Positions 50,572 through 62,347 of a stretch of DNA of 64,000 bases are shown here, piece by piece. The stretch is from Tenodera sinensis. Taxonomy: Eukaryota > Arthropoda > Insecta > Mantodea > Mantidae. Within the stretch, counting starts at the first letter, position 1. Every line of letters starts with the position of its first letter. Where the stretch lies: positions 216,154,031 through 216,218,030 of the forward strand of contig CM060962.1 of assembly GCA_030765045.1 (NCBI GenBank), given 5' to 3'. The position numbers and the translations under genes are program-made. The notes beneath the pieces were generated by a model, which made no database searches, was not told where the DNA came from, and worked only from the letters and a program-made list of their open reading frames with translations.

Positions 50572-50660
<89 letters not shown>

Positions 50661-50661
50661 G

Positions 50662-50697
<36 letters not shown>

Positions 50698-50720
50698 GTA
50701 TTAGTATTACTATTCTTATT
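50556..50720. repeat. (ATT)n microsatellite
   Basis: ATT units with GTT and AGT interruptions near 50660 and 50697-50710. It lies at the 3' side of the neighbouring minus-strand SINE and may have grown from its tail. Confidence 0.95.
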
Positions 50721-50744
50721 ATTCTTATTATTAAATTCATATTT

Positions 50745-51118
50745 TACCACCCACGGGAGGAAGGGATAAAGTGAAAGAAACCATAGGAGGGTGCAAGCGC
50801 CAGGCAGACAGATCACAGAGACGCGCTTAAGTCCCTAATGGTTACAGGCTCGAGGACCTGGCTCACAGCTGGAGCTGCCTGGAGAGAGCGATGAACGACC
50901 AGTATACCAAGCAGCCCTCTATTGTCTGAAAGATGTGAAGCAAACGTAATGAAAGGGAAATTATGGGAAGGAAATCGTGGTACATGAGAAACCACTCTAA
51001 CATTCACCTACCTACCATAAAATAGCAATGTCAGGGTGGGAGGTCAACGGGAATCGAACCCATGACCTCCTGAATGCGAGCCTCATATGTAACCGCAGAG
51101 CCATCTCATACAGTATTC
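50745..51118 (-). mobile_element. tRNA-headed SINE
   Basis: The head on the minus strand (GAGATGGCTCTGCGGTTACA ... CATGGGTTCGATTCCCG) at 51035-51118 has clear boxes. The body runs left to 50745 and meets (ATT)n. Confidence 0.6.
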
Positions 51119-51159
51119 GATGTTTACTATTTGTATCTGCAAAGATAACACATACAAGG

Positions 51160-51520
51160 GAGGCGCCGTGGCCGAGTGGTTAGACAGCTCGTCTCTCACC
51201 AAGGCGTTTGGTGTCGATCCCAGGGAAGCTTGTGTGAGATTTGTTGTGGACAAAGCGGCATATGGGCGGGTATTCTCCGGGTTCCCCTGTTTTTCCCACC
51301 ATTCATTCCACCAACTGCTCAATAGTCATCATTCCTTTCACCTATTTCGCTCGTATTTTGTATCACCTACTTCACTCTCAGGCTTTGGGCTGATAACCTA
51401 TCCTGGCCACCCTGATCCAGAGTTTGTCTGCTCCTTGACAATCATCTGACACCAGGTCCTGGGGGCTGAAGTCCTCCGTACGAAGTGAGTAAACAGAAGA
51501 AGATGATGATAATGATAACG
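51160..51520 (+). mobile_element. tRNA-headed SINE (family II)
   Basis: The head GGCGCCGTGGCCGAGTGGTT ... GTGTCGATCCCAGG is tRNA-like. The body TTGTTGTGGACAAAGCGGC and TATTCTCCGGGTTCCCC is shared with the minus copy at 26347-26545. The tail is GATGATGATAATGATAA. Confidence 0.7.
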
Positions 51521-52329
51521 CTTGAGAGTACCTAACAGAATTTATGCTTCCAATGAACAGCTCACTTTGGAAAAAGGAATGATAAAAGATTCATAAAAAC
51601 CGTTAGGCTTATAGCTATTGAACAATCTAAAATTTCTCGAAATTTAGAGAAAATAGAACTACCGTTTTTGAAATGAACAGAAGTATTTTTATATTGTGAA
51701 CATTTAAATAGATTGCTTCTAATTTTCTAAAGTTCTAGCTATTTAATAATTATAACAAGGAAATCCAAAATTAAACAACCAAAATCAGGCTCTATTTTGA
51801 GCTCAAGAAATATTTCAATGAAACTTTAAAGTCAAATTTTTGGATTGAATGTAGTGAGTTTTCGATTTTCAGAGTGCAGTAGCACACAATAAATCTGCAG
51901 AGCAAGTTCCTAACATTTTCGTTTAGGTTTCGATGCACTTCCTAGACGTATCAAGCGATAACAATATCAATAGAGTGAAGTATGATTGATTTGAGTGGTA
52001 TCTTTTGACATGTGGCCATGTAGCAAGGCGTTTGCTTGCAGTGCAGTCGCACCTGTGTGAACCCAGAGCTGCCATGTGGGATGCGAGTGCCTCAGACGCG
52101 TGCCATAATAACAAGGGAGCACGCCCCAGGCAGGCTGCCGTCCGGGACCCACCTGGCCTCACCTGCTCTGCCCCTTCCTTCCCCAATCTCTGCCGCCGCC
52201 TACCTTCACTTTTTATCATTGCGGTTAGATTTGTTTACCAAACAAAATATCAGTCGTTCAACTTTTTCGCTGCCGAATCAAAATAACGGGACATCATATT
52301 ATTATACTTTTATATACATGCATGTAAAA
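51521..52329. other. Unclassified, with a GC-rich patch at 52000-52200
   Basis: AT-rich except for the patch, whose short frames on both strands have no known domain. It may be part of another SINE or retroelement, but no head or tail is seen. Confidence 0.4.
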
Positions 52330-52560
52330 AAAATCTGATGATTTGCACTCACATGATTTTCTCTACTCTTGCACTAACTATTCATACAAACTCTTATTTA
52401 TCTATCTTCTTCATGTTAGTCGAGATAAACATTTGCAGAAATCACCTTATTGTTAATTTTCCTATAAGTGGAAGGGGAATGTGAGAATACAGTAGGCTTT
52501 GAGCGATATCCTTTAAAGCTTTGGAACTCCGTTCTCTTTGCAAGACCAGGATATAAAAAA
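52330..52560 (-). repeat. Family A 3' fragment
   Basis: TGCACTCACATGATTTTCTC, GAGATAAACATTTGCAGAAA and GAATACAGTAGGCTTTGAG are the inverted tail of family A. Confidence 0.8.
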
Positions 52561-53525
52561 ATGAATAGCGATTTTCCATTTCTGGAAAGTTCTCACAAAA
52601 CAGACCGCAGTTTTTACCTGTCAGTGAAGCAGCACCATCTGTGGACAAACGTACACACCAGTCCAACGACAAATTTAATTTTAATCGTATAAAAGCATCA
52701 AGAATGTTAAAAGTATTCTCTCTCGAAGGTTCTGGTAATTGTTTACATCATAGAATTTCATCAGCAATAGCACCTGAAACGTCAAAATACCGAACATATA
52801 TGGGCAGCTCAGCATCATCAGACACACCCAACGTTCATCGATTTAAATCGCAAATCTTTTGTCCATTTTAATATTTTCTATTTATTCAACAATATATTGT
52901 GTCATACATTGAATTTTAATGTTAGAATTACAAATTATATTGATTGCTTTAACGGAAATTTTGTGTAACATTTTATCTGCTACAATCAAAGAACCAGAAA
53001 TAATAAGAGATCAAGCTGCGGTATAAGGTGATTTATTTTTTCACATCTAGCAAGCTAACTCATGCTTCCAGTGCTATATTTGTTGATTTCGTATTATTTT
53101 TTAACTTTTAGCAAAATTTTCTGCTTTGAGCCTGAAGAATTCGACTGACTTGTCTTAATAATTGCCGTGATTGGTTACCAAGTATCTGTAAAGTAGGCAT
53201 AGCTTTATAAAATTACTCGACAGAGTTTGATTGCAAATAATGGAGAGGGAAAGATGGGGATCACACGTTTGATGCGAATCCATATTTAATGCAAGATTTA
53301 CTGTAATACCTGTATTTCACATTTCTCGGGAAATAGTGTTGAAGTTTGATCATATACCTACGACTTGCTCGTATATGGTCCAACTTCAACACCATTTTCA
53401 ACGATGTCTCGTGGAACACGCGTTTTCGCACTTTTCACTGGCGGTGGTTCAACACTATCTTCACTATCACTTGTTTAATTTATTTTACGTTTTCCTCTTT
53501 TAATGAATTCGTCCATCTTACAACA
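52561..53525 (-). pseudogene. Degenerate hAT transposase (N-terminus and DGA block)
   Basis: At 53515-53350 the minus strand reads MDEFIKRGKRKIN, then SDSEDSVEPPPVKSAKT and RVPRDIVENGVEVG with one stop, like the N-terminus of insect hAT transposases. At 52700-52570 it reads LSLDWCVRLSTDGAASLTGK, the conserved W-----TDGA--M-GK block of hAT proteins. The intervening part is lost or unreadable, and the left side runs into family A sequence. Confidence 0.6.
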
Positions 53526-54002
53526 AAAGTTAAAATATATAGTCAACTACCACAATAAGAAAAAGAAATTTACCTAATGGTGATAATCTGAAAATAAGTT
53601 CAAAATACCTGTGAGACTTTGAATGAAAAAGAAGAACCTGCACATAATAGTCACGAACATATACTGAGTACTGAAAGATTGTAAGTCATTCAATAACGTA
53701 CACCCGCAGACAGTTGTTGTCGGTGTTGAAACAAAGAATTTTAAGGTCAGCATACACTGTCCAGTTCTTAAACACTTGGCCATTGCTATTCTGTTGTATC
53801 TGTATGTAATAAAATGTTTAATGTAGCTATTTCTACAAATATCTCGATTAAATGGAATAGAAAGATAAGCTAACAGGAAGTAAATAGAAAAAAAATTATT
53901 AGTGAGTACAGCTGTAAAATGATAGTTGGGTAGACCGGTAGAGTAAGCAAAATGGATTCTTGGGCAGAGGGCAACTTTCGTAAGAATAGTTTGTAAACCC
54001 AC
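53526..54002. other. AT-rich flank, nothing recognised
   Basis: No motif seen. Confidence 0.5.
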
Positions 54003-54925
54003 CATGGTTGCCAACTCGTACGATAATTATGGGGGCATACGATAATTTGAATGTTTGTACTCATGGTTGTCAACCCATACGATAATTATAGGCGTGTACA
54101 ATAATTTCGATACCGGCGAAATATTTTCACTGATTTGTCACATCAGTGAAATGAAATTAATTACAAATAGCGACACCACTTTTGCCCTCATAGCCTGTCT
54201 CCACCCCTCTAAGGCAACCATTTCATATCCTACTAATCTTTCTACCCTTTATCCTCATTTTGCCAGTGTTCCCAGATCTGGTAATCTCAATGAAGAAGGC
54301 ACTGCTCAGAAAATTCATGATCAATGGACAAAAGTAGGAATTCGTGATATTGCATGTGAAATAAAGAACATGCCTCAACCTAGCAGTTTCGGGACTGCTG
54401 TTAAACACATGTCACCTTAGTGGAAATACTGATTTCAAAGAACTGGTGGAGGTTGCATTATCATTAATTTCTTTGCCCCACAGAAACGCTTCTTGTGAAA
54501 GAGATTTTTCCAAACTAGGTTTACTAAAAACGAAAATTAGAAAAAGATTGACGCAAGATACGGTAAATGAACTTATTCGGTCGTCTCAGCTTATAAAAGA
54601 ATGTGGTGGGTCCGAAAATCTGCAAACCACCGAGAAGTTAAGTTTATCTGAACCAGAAATATGTATAATGCTGCAACAGTTGAGGAAGGTGAACTTTCAG
54701 ATGAATAGTGCGAGAAACATAAGTACTAAAGGTGTAATACTGATTGAGGTCATCAATCTTGTAAGCGAATAGCATAAACATCAATACTATATCATTTTCA
54801 TAAGTGTTATGCTGACACATTTATTGTTGTAGCATTTGGTTTAAGATGTACGATGATTTTGAATCGAAATCTATAATTTTGAGCGGCCGGTACGATAATT
54901 TTACTTTTAAATATTGGCAACCCTG
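54003..54925 (+). mobile_element. Non-autonomous hAT element with TIRs and 8-bp TSD
   Basis: The left end CATGGTTGCCAA (54003) pairs with the right end TTGGCAACCCTG (ending 54925), one mismatch. Flanks AAACCCAC (53995-54002) and ATACCCAT (54926-54933) match at 6 of 8 positions, the duplication length of hAT elements. TACGATAATT occurs repeatedly near both ends, as subterminal transposase-binding sites do. About 60 bp at the left end is duplicated (second copy at 54063). Only the C-terminal transposase is encoded, so the copy depends on another source. Confidence 0.8.
54120..54772 (+). pseudogene. hAT transposase C-terminus (dimerisation region)
   Basis: One frame (54120-54418) reads YPHFASVPRSGNLNEEGTA, then KIHDQW. 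After a frame change near 54420 comes LSLISLPHRNASCERDFSKL, then GLLKTKIRKRLTQDTVNELI. The LPHSNAS-ER-FS--N--KTK-RN-L pattern is the hAT C-terminal dimerisation domain. The catalytic D residues and zinc finger are absent. Confidence 0.85.
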
Positions 54926-54943
54926 ATACCCATTACTAAATGA

Positions 54944-55330
54944 TAGTAGAGAAAGTCATATAAGTGCTACAATTAGATTCTTTTCCTGTCTGGTTCATGT
55001 TAATTGAGATAAACGCTTGGGAAAATTCACATTTCGTTGTGGGTACAAGAGGTAATTGGTAACAGTACATAGAAGCGATAGTCAAATCCTTAAACAGCAA
55101 GTTGCTAAATCTTGAAATTCAAAACTCGTTTTATGATATCACGAGGGGAAAAATGCCTAGCGTGTAATTCATAGTGCTTTTCTACTCACTATCGTTTACT
55201 CTAACTATAAAAAGGTGTTTACCAACTAATCATGTAAAAGAGCTTGTTTTTCTATTTACTTCCTGTTAGTAAAGACAAAAATTTGCAGAAATTGTTTCAT
55301 AACACATTTCTTGTAGGATACAGGAGCTTA
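54944..55330 (-). repeat. Family A fragments
   Basis: AGTAGAGAAAGTCATATAAG at 54946 is tail sequence in plus orientation, followed at once by inverted tail sequence (TCATGTTAATTGAGATAAACG). A second inverted fragment lies at 55195-55325. It looks like a rearranged junction. Confidence 0.6.
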
Positions 55331-55779
55331 AGCCAAGGCCACAAGGTGGGCTTTAGAAATCCCATACACTCTCCTATACTACGAGAAACAACTAGATATG
55401 TAGTGTAGTGAACGATTAAAGCCAATAACAACGAAAATCCTGGAAATGACTCATGATAGAAAAAGGCAGGCCTGGGCAAATCGCGCGTTAGCTTGAGTAA
55501 CCTTAACTTTTTCGTGCTACATACAGTTAATAGTCAAGGTCATGACCAATTCGTGCTCTCTGAGCACCAGTTCCCCAGTCCGAGAAAAAGGTTGTTTGAA
55601 TCGAATATTGTATTTCAAGAACATCTACTCAGTTTGGTAAATATTTGTGTATTTCTATTTCTTGTGGCTTACAAGGTATACAAAATTATACATAAGTAAT
55701 TACGAGAAAAGAGAATTCACAGACTATTCACACAAAATTAAAGTTATTCATTTTATTATCTATGTAAATATTTTAAACA
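55331..55779. other. Unclassified sequence
   Basis: No motif seen. Confidence 0.5.
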
Positions 55780-56129
55780 TACCATATTTTAATCAAAATC
55801 GTTAGAGCTGTTTTAATAAAATAACTAACCACAGCAGACACACGCAAGTACACACAAGGACGTTTTTCTAAAAATCGTTCTTTTTTGGTTTCAGGGAACT
55901 CAAAACATATTTCAACTAATAACACGATATCGAATTTTTGTAGGAAATTCTGCTGTTACCTGATATTATTTGCTTGACTTCGCTTACTTTTTGTTGAATC
56001 CCACACACCCACGGACCTTTCTTAAACCTTTTTTATTCAGGGGACGTCAAATCGTGTCTTTCAACTGAAATCTCCGTATCAAATTTTTTGGTGGAATGCA
56101 GTATCTTCTCTACCTACTATGTACGTGGT
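55780..56129 (-). repeat. Family A head fragment(s), tandem with next copy
   Basis: Two partial heads (55855-55950 and 56000-56129) include ATTCAGGGGACGTCAAATCG and GGTGGAATGCAGTATC. They are joined at GGTAGAGAAAGTAAAAATC to the tail of the following copy. Confidence 0.7.
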
Positions 56130-56875
56130 AGAGAAAGTAAAAATCTGGCGTGTTGCACTCACAGTTCTTAAAAACTCTTGTTCCTCTATCTTCTTCAGGT
56201 TAGTAGGGATAAACATTTGCAGAAATTACCTCATTGCTAATTTTCTTGTAGGTGCAAGGGGAATATGGGAATACAGAAGGCTTTGAGCGATAGTCAAATC
56301 ATTTAAAGCTGATCGCTATATGAAGGACTTGAAATCCTGTTCTTTTTGCATGGCCAAGAGATTTCCATGTGAGAAAAGCTTTGAGTATTGCAAAACTTAT
56401 ACAAATAACAAGGAATATCTCCTAAATGGTTCACTCCACAAAAAATGTGTTTGGGCATAACATGTGCGTTTGAACGAGATCTGCATTTTTGTGCAATAAG
56501 ATTTAGGCTATCTCTTACGGTTTAGTGGTTACGCAAAAGTCATCAAGGGTTAACAAGACCGCATGGGTAGCCAGAAAATTCAAAATATGTATTTCATTTG
56601 CCATAAAGTGTGTTAAACATAAGACATTTTAATCAAAATCATTATAGCCATTTTTTAAAAAATTAAAATTTTCGAAAAATTTTACATGTAAAGGGTAGTT
56701 TAGGATGGACGAATTTTCTTAAAAATCTTGTATAGCATCCTTAAAGGATATTACATTTAAATACCAACATTGGTTTTTAACCGACCTTTCGTTTATATTG
56801 CCGGTGAAAACTCATCAAAACTTTGGGCCGAATACAATGTTTCCCCTATTTACTATACGTAGTAGAGAAAGTAAA
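56130..56875 (-). repeat. Family A repeat, nearly full copy
   Basis: The inverted order from tail (GTGTTGCACTCACAG) through GGAATATCTCCTAAATGG, TCTTACGGTTTAGTGG and AATTAAAATTTTCGAAAAAT to the head CTATACGTAGTAGAGAAAGT is collinear with 9281-10186. Confidence 0.8.
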
Positions 56876-58162
56876 AATGTTTTAATAATGTCGATATATT
56901 TGTCCTTAATGAAGGAGTCAAAATTGGTTTTGTTCCTAATATGGCTCTTAATTTGAGGAAGCTTATCGATCAGGAATGTGAGGAAAATACCTAAACCTGT
57001 TTAGTCACGCGACCAAAGGCTATCGGCTTTACCTTTCCTTGTGTTCTCCTGATTTTCGTCTGGTTCGGCAAGTGAGGGTAAAGTTAATCAAAGTATGGCT
57101 AGTAACCACATGTTGAAGTATAAACAGCCCTACCGGAAGAAGGGTTAGAATCTGTGTAAGCGGCTTAACGTTTAACGACCTCAGCGAGCTTTATACGAAC
57201 ATTTTACAGCACGATCTTTTGTTTCATTTTTTTGGTACCGATAGTCTTAAACAAATAGTTTATTGTTAATGACCCTATCAATTCTCAGAACTATATCAGC
57301 GCCGGTGGTGTGCAGGATTTTGGTCCCGCAGAAGTTCTTTTACTTTCCATTAAAACCACTGAGACAGACAGCACTGGTGCTGTAAGGGACCCTGGGACAT
57401 AAAAATGGCCAAAAAGTTGTCATATTGACGATTTTTAGGTTTATGCATATAAATGTTCCCCAAACCTTTAGTCATCGGTTCACGGACAATTTTTTAGATT
57501 CTTCCATTTTTAAAGGTCTAGCGCAGGCTTTAAATTCCATGTGCGCTGCACTTGAACGCTCCTTTTCTGCTTACATATTCGACAGTATTTGAACAAAATA
57601 TGGGTCAAAAAGGGCTAAAAAACAACCAAATTCAGCGAAAAGGAGTGGTTAAGTGGCATCTCGCCGCAAGGGAAAAGAGAGACTTCTAGACAAAGGGGAG
57701 AAGATGTGACTGACAGGCAGTCATGATGCACGTGTGTAGAAAAATTGGTTTTTCTCGACTTTATATTTTTTAACACATCTACTCTATAAATGTGTTACGC
57801 TCCTAGAATTTTTCCAGCATCTATTGCATTTGTGTGATTTCAACTTCAGTCCTTAGTTTCAAAATCTGAAAATGTGTTTAGCTTGAAAAAGCTAAACACA
57901 CAAAAAAGTTAAAAAAAAAAGTATTTTCAATGTCCATCAAAGCAAATAAATTAATTACTTTAAAAGTAATTATTATTTGTTCCTGCCAGAGATTGATGAT
58001 GTTTGTTAGACAATTAGAGTTTATAAAATAATAAAACTGTTGTGATATTTTGGTTTTTGATGCGCATGGAATATTTTGAACACTAAAGTATTTATGAATA
58101 AATTTAATAATTAATTCCCTCAGAACAACAAAACACATTTTACTGGAACTTTGAGTGTTATT
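56876..58162. other. Unclassified ~1.3 kb
   Basis: 57370-57660 is less AT-rich than its surroundings. No coding domain or paired termini are convincing. Confidence 0.45.
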
Positions 58163-58690
58163 TACCGAGTGGGGTGGCTCAGGCGGTGGCCGCATTTGGA
58201 AGGTAGCGGGTTCGATCCCAGTGGCCGCGCACTCTGATATGGGTTTATGCCGTGGTTTCCTCATGTCACTTAGGCGAATGCTGGGGTCCATTACTTCATA
58301 CCACGGTTTCCTTTTCATCATTTCCTTTCATTCCATTTCCTTATAATCTTTTAGGTGGTGCAAGTTCCGGGCATGTAGTGTGGGCAGTGCATGGTAACTG
58401 CTGTTCTCGGCGCTGGGTGGCGTCTGGTGGCCCTTGTCCTCCGTCGAGGGGGTCAGGCACGCTTCGTACGATACCGCCAGGACCCGCGGTGTGATGCTGG
58501 CTGCTTGCACCGGGATGAAGACATCTCAGCACTGTTTAGGGACTTCCATGCGTCTCTGGTGGGCCTGTCTAGCTGCGGGTCTGGTAGTACTCCTTCAGTT
58601 CCATCATTCATCCCCCTACTGGGGGTGGTAGCCACAATAGACTTGTGTAGGTCGCAGTGAGCGAGGTGCCCCCCTCTGTACCTGTACCCG
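58163..58690 (+). mobile_element. tRNA-headed SINE (family I)
   Basis: The head GGGGTGGCTCAGGCGGTGG ... GCGGGTTCGATCCCAG is well preserved. The body has CACTTAGGCGAATGCTGGGG. The tail ACTTGTGTAGGTCGCAGTG, then AGCGAGGTGCCCCCCTCTG, is shared with the fragment at 19695. Confidence 0.75.
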
Positions 58691-58699
58691 CTACTCTTT

Positions 58700-59013
58700 G
58701 CGTGTTATTTTATAACATAAACACCTTTAAGTTGAAAAATATTGATTTCATACCTTAAAATATGTAAAATTGAAATTTCAGTTACAGGGTCCCAAGCAAG
58801 CTTAAAAATCATTGGTATGGGACGAGTGTGAAACAGCGACCTTGGGATTTGTAGGTTAGTGCCAAATAAACCAAGTCACCATTTCGACTAACGCTAGTCG
58901 TAACTGGCAAAGAATTTACTAGTCATTTTATCAAAATCATTGTATTTTAACTGAAATCATTACCTACCTAGTTTTAATAAAATCAAAAGCTATACATTTT
59001 CTTCAAAGTAGTA
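58700..59013. other. Unclassified, with a short family A trace
   Basis: 58935-59000 (ATTTTATCAAAATCATTG, TTAATAAAATCAAAAGC) recalls the family A middle on the minus strand. The rest is unclassified. Confidence 0.4.
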
Positions 59014-59965
59014 TAGTAGAATGTGGATAACTCGACCTAATGTAGACTGTCGAGTTACCGAAATGTCGAGTTTTACGGAATAAGGGGTGTGTTATTCACA
59101 ACTCACAACACAATACTGCAAATTACATAAATACATATTCTAGCACAACATAGGATACAAATAACAGCCTATTCTAAAATTTGTTACATATTAATACGCT
59201 CCCCTTAGTCCACTCTCTTTAATATATACAATTTAATTTCCGTTGCATATTAACTTGTCTTTTCTTCTCGTTCAACATTTTCACTGGCACAAACAACTCA
59301 ACACAACACTAACAGTAAGCCTGGAATCTTGGAAGCTGTACTGTATCAAGAAATATGTAACTGCAATTTTGGCTTAACATGTGCAGGGGTACCTTTAGAC
59401 GTGGCAAATGACCTTGCTAGAATGTGCGAGTGACATTATGCAAATTGATGATGGGGATAACGTCTCTGTTTGCTTCCTTGAAATAAACAAGATACTTCTG
59501 ATAATGCGAGATGGTTCGTGATGTTTATGTACTACACGAAAGTCGGAAAGATAACCTGACACCCCTTTGGTCTTACAAATATAAAAGTGAACTCAATGGT
59601 AAACCACTGTGCAGTTCGCCACGTCTAAAAATACCTTTGTGCTGTGTAAAGTAATAAACCTTCAAATCTTCCAAACATCCACATTATTAGTGGCAACCTT
59701 TCGGTTTCATGGCAATGATCTACCGCTGCTTATTTTCTCTTAGATATCAAAGGTCAATACGTAATCAGCCCTTTTGTCACTGTGAGGTAGAATGCGGTAT
59801 GTTGTATACGTATACTAAGTAAAATTTACCTTTACTATTATTACCTATAGTAGAATAGAAATTATTACAGTCAAGTCTAACAATAAAAAATAGAAAAAAA
59901 AATAAAGATCGTCGAGTTACTTGGAATGTCGAGTTATTGAGAGTCGAATTATCGGGATACTACTG
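59014..59965. mobile_element. pogo/Tigger-like non-autonomous element
   Basis: Left TAGTAGAATGTGGATAACTC and the reverse complement of the right end, CAGTAGTATCCCGATAATTC, match at most positions. TA flanks both ends (59012-59013, 59966-59967). CGAGTTA-type repeats cluster near both termini. CAGTAG--TCCCGATAA is a familiar style of pogo-group terminus. No transposase was recognised in the interior, so mobilisation would be in trans. Confidence 0.6.
59388..59635. mobile_element. Nested MITE-like inverted repeat pair
   Basis: GGTACCTTTAGACGTGGC (59388-59405) is matched, inverted, at 59618-59635 with two mismatches. The 248-bp segment sits inside the pogo-like element and probably inserted after it. 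Confidence 0.45.
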
Positions 59966-60049
59966 TACCGATTGCGGTACAAAATCAATGAAAATTTTAC
60001 CTCCGCATCCTCGAAAGACTCCCAATTTCAATACCAATTACTAAGAAAG

Positions 60050-60640
60050 ATGGTTCCGCGGTAACACGTGGGACTCGCATTCGGGACGTCCCGGTATGAG
60101 TGCCGTTGGGCCGGTCATTCTGAGCATAAGTTTTTCGTGGTTTCACCGGGTAAATAGGCGAATACTGAGATGGTTACTCTTCTAGTGCAAATTTTCTGTC
60201 CATCATTTCCTATCCCCGTCATTTCCTATCATGTGTTTCAGGGTTGTAGAGGGTGAGGGGTGAGGGAGTAGGGTTTAAGGGCCCACCCCTTCAGGGTTGC
60301 AGAACAAGGTGATGGCCTTCGGTGTGCTGCTGTTGGGCGATGGATTCGTGTTTTGGAAAAGTTTCTGTTAGCATTGGTTGAACCGCAGATGGACCCGGTT
60401 CCTCAGGGAATACCCCGGGGGGAAGGGGGGCGGAGCTTGGAGCTTGTGAGCCCGGCTGGTCAACGTACATGTGTGTTTTATCTGGAACCGTTAAGTACCC
60501 CGTCCATACTTGCGTACATCGTCGCCAGCATCTGTCCGCCCTTCAAGTCTCCCCCTCATCCCTAACTCCCAGGGATCACGTTAGAAGCCGAAGGGGTCAC
60601 TCGGCTTACTTACGCCGCTCGGTTCAGTTTTGGAACGCTC
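60050..60640 (+). mobile_element. tRNA-headed SINE (family I), with nested short insertion
   Basis: The head GATGGTTCCGCGGTAACACG has a poor B-box. The body has GGTAAATAGGCGAATACTGAG at the family I position. It is interrupted at 60251-60289. The 3' end is uncertain. Confidence 0.5.
60251..60289 (-). mobile_element. Ultra-short retroposon copy 5, 39 bp
   Basis: Minus strand GGGGTGGGCCCTTAAACCCTA then CTCCCTCACCCCTCACCC. Flanks TTCAGGGTTGTAGA (60237-60250) and TTCAGGGTTGCAGA (60290-60303) match at 13 of 14 positions. Only the 3' half of the core is present. Confidence 0.75.
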
Positions 60641-60728
60641 ACATATTTATCTTTCTTAACTTTTTACTTGAAAGTTGAGGACGGAACAGAGACTCTCCCA
60701 CTACTTGAAAATAAGAAATTTTTACTTT

Positions 60729-60840
60729 CTCTTGCACCTCGCTGTAGTAGGTGGCGGAAGTGTTATAGTTCATCCAAGGATTTGATCTCCATATTTTACT
60801 ATACGTTTTTGGGGTCACCTGAGCTAAAAAAAAAAAAAAA
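60729..60840 (+). repeat. Family A head fragment
   Basis: TTTTTACTTTCTCTTGCACC, then TATTTTACTATACGTTTTTG and GGGTCACCTGAGCTAAAAA correspond to the head of the subtype without (TG)n. Confidence 0.65.
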
Positions 60841-60875
60841 AAAAGACAAAAAAATAATTTCTAAAGAATGCTTCG

Positions 60876-60945
60876 TGGGCGTGCTCGAATGGTCTAACCA
60901 CTCAGCTATGGAGCGGCCCCTGTGGGTGAACAGTACAACTAAAAA
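60876..60945 (-). mobile_element. Possible tRNA-like SINE remnant
   Basis: The minus strand carries CCATAGCTGAGTGGTTAGAC, an A-box-like string, and a weak B-box. Wedged between two opposed family A segments. Confidence 0.35.
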
Positions 60946-60954
60946 CTCTGAGGT

Positions 60955-61815
60955 GTTCCACTTACATGACTTTCTCTACTCTTGTACACACCATTCTTAC
61001 AAATGCTTATTTCTCCATGTGCATGTCAATCCAGATAAACATTTGCAGAAATCACCTTATCGCTAATTTTCTTGTAGGCGCAAGGGAAATATGCGAATAA
61101 GCTTTAAGAGATAATGAAATCTCTTAAAGCTGATCTCTATATGATGGTTTAGAAACTCCTTTCTCTTACCATGGCCAAGAGATAAAAAAAAAAAGAGTAA
61201 CAATTTCCTATATGAGATAAGCACAGGTATTGGAAAATTCAGACCAATAACAAGGAATATCTCCGAAATTGTTAACTCCCGCAAAAAATGCATTTGTCAT
61301 AAATTGTGTTTTATCGAAATCTACATTTTTGTAAATAAGATTGCATCTACCTCGCTTTTCCAGCTACGCAAAAGTCATCCAGAATAACGATGACTTCTGA
61401 AAACATTCCCAGGAAACTTCAACATATATATTTCATTTGAATACAAAATATCTTGAACATGCGGTATTTTTATGAAAATCATTAGCTCCACTTTTCATAA
61501 AATCAAAATTTTCGAAAACTGTTCCAGGTAAACGATAGTTGGGTTTTGGGGGAGTTTCTTGAAAATCTTCGTGTCGCATACTTGGAAGATGCTGAATTTA
61601 AGTACCAAATGTTGTATTTAACTGACTTTTCATTTTTGAGTTATACTGTTCATATATAAGCAAACAGAGCGACAGACACAAACATACCTTTTTCTAAAAC
61701 TTTTTTTATTCAGGGGATCTCAAAATGTGTATTACAACTGAAATCTCGGTATCGAACTTGTGACTGGATGCAATACCTTATGTACCTACTATGTACGTCT
61801 TGGAGCAAGTAAAAA
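60955..61815 (-). repeat. Family A repeat, full-length copy
   Basis: Inverted tail (CTTACATGACTTTCTCTACTC) through GGAATATCTCCGAAATTG, AATCAAAATTTTCGAAAAC and TTGAGTTATACTGTTCA to the head CCTACTATGTACGTCTTGG. Confidence 0.8.
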
Positions 61816-62347
61816 TGAAAATGAGAATCAATATGTAACTTTACACTTAAAATAGTGTAGGTATTTCAACAATGCCAAGACGATATCCTCACTAAATTCT
61901 GCTCATGCAAGTAATCCCTTGTTTGGATTATTTCATTTATATCCCGCCTTTAAATGCAACAGTCACATTGGCGCCCTTTTACCTTTGGAATATATGACCT
62001 ATTGGCAATAGCGTTAATTCGTATACACTTATCTTTGGGTTTTTGAACTTTCTCTGGGTTTGATACATTAGATCACTCAATATTCGTACCAACATTCACA
62101 CTTTCAAACTTTGGAGAGGATAAGGAGCAATCTTGGTCAGAGAATAATTCCCACCTCCCAGCCGAGAATCGAATCCAGAATCCGTCACATGTAATCCTTT
62201 ATTTATTAAAAATGGTTCTGAAATTTTGATTAATATTTAATGTCTGCGATATAGGAGTGAGAAATAGAACTGAATTTTCAGAGAATAACCCATGAAGCCC
62301 TCTTCGTTCTGAGTCAATTTTGGTAAGTGGCAAACATTAGTAGCAGA
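61816..62347. other. Unclassified sequence
   Basis: CAGCCGAGAATCGAATCCAG at 62159 could be a B-box of another decayed minus-strand SINE. No more can be said. Confidence 0.4.

Noticed and set aside
57375..58800. Possible inverted termini (GGGACCCTG near 57389 and CAGGGTCCC near 58786)
   Set aside because: The match is only about 9 bp and adjoining bases disagree.
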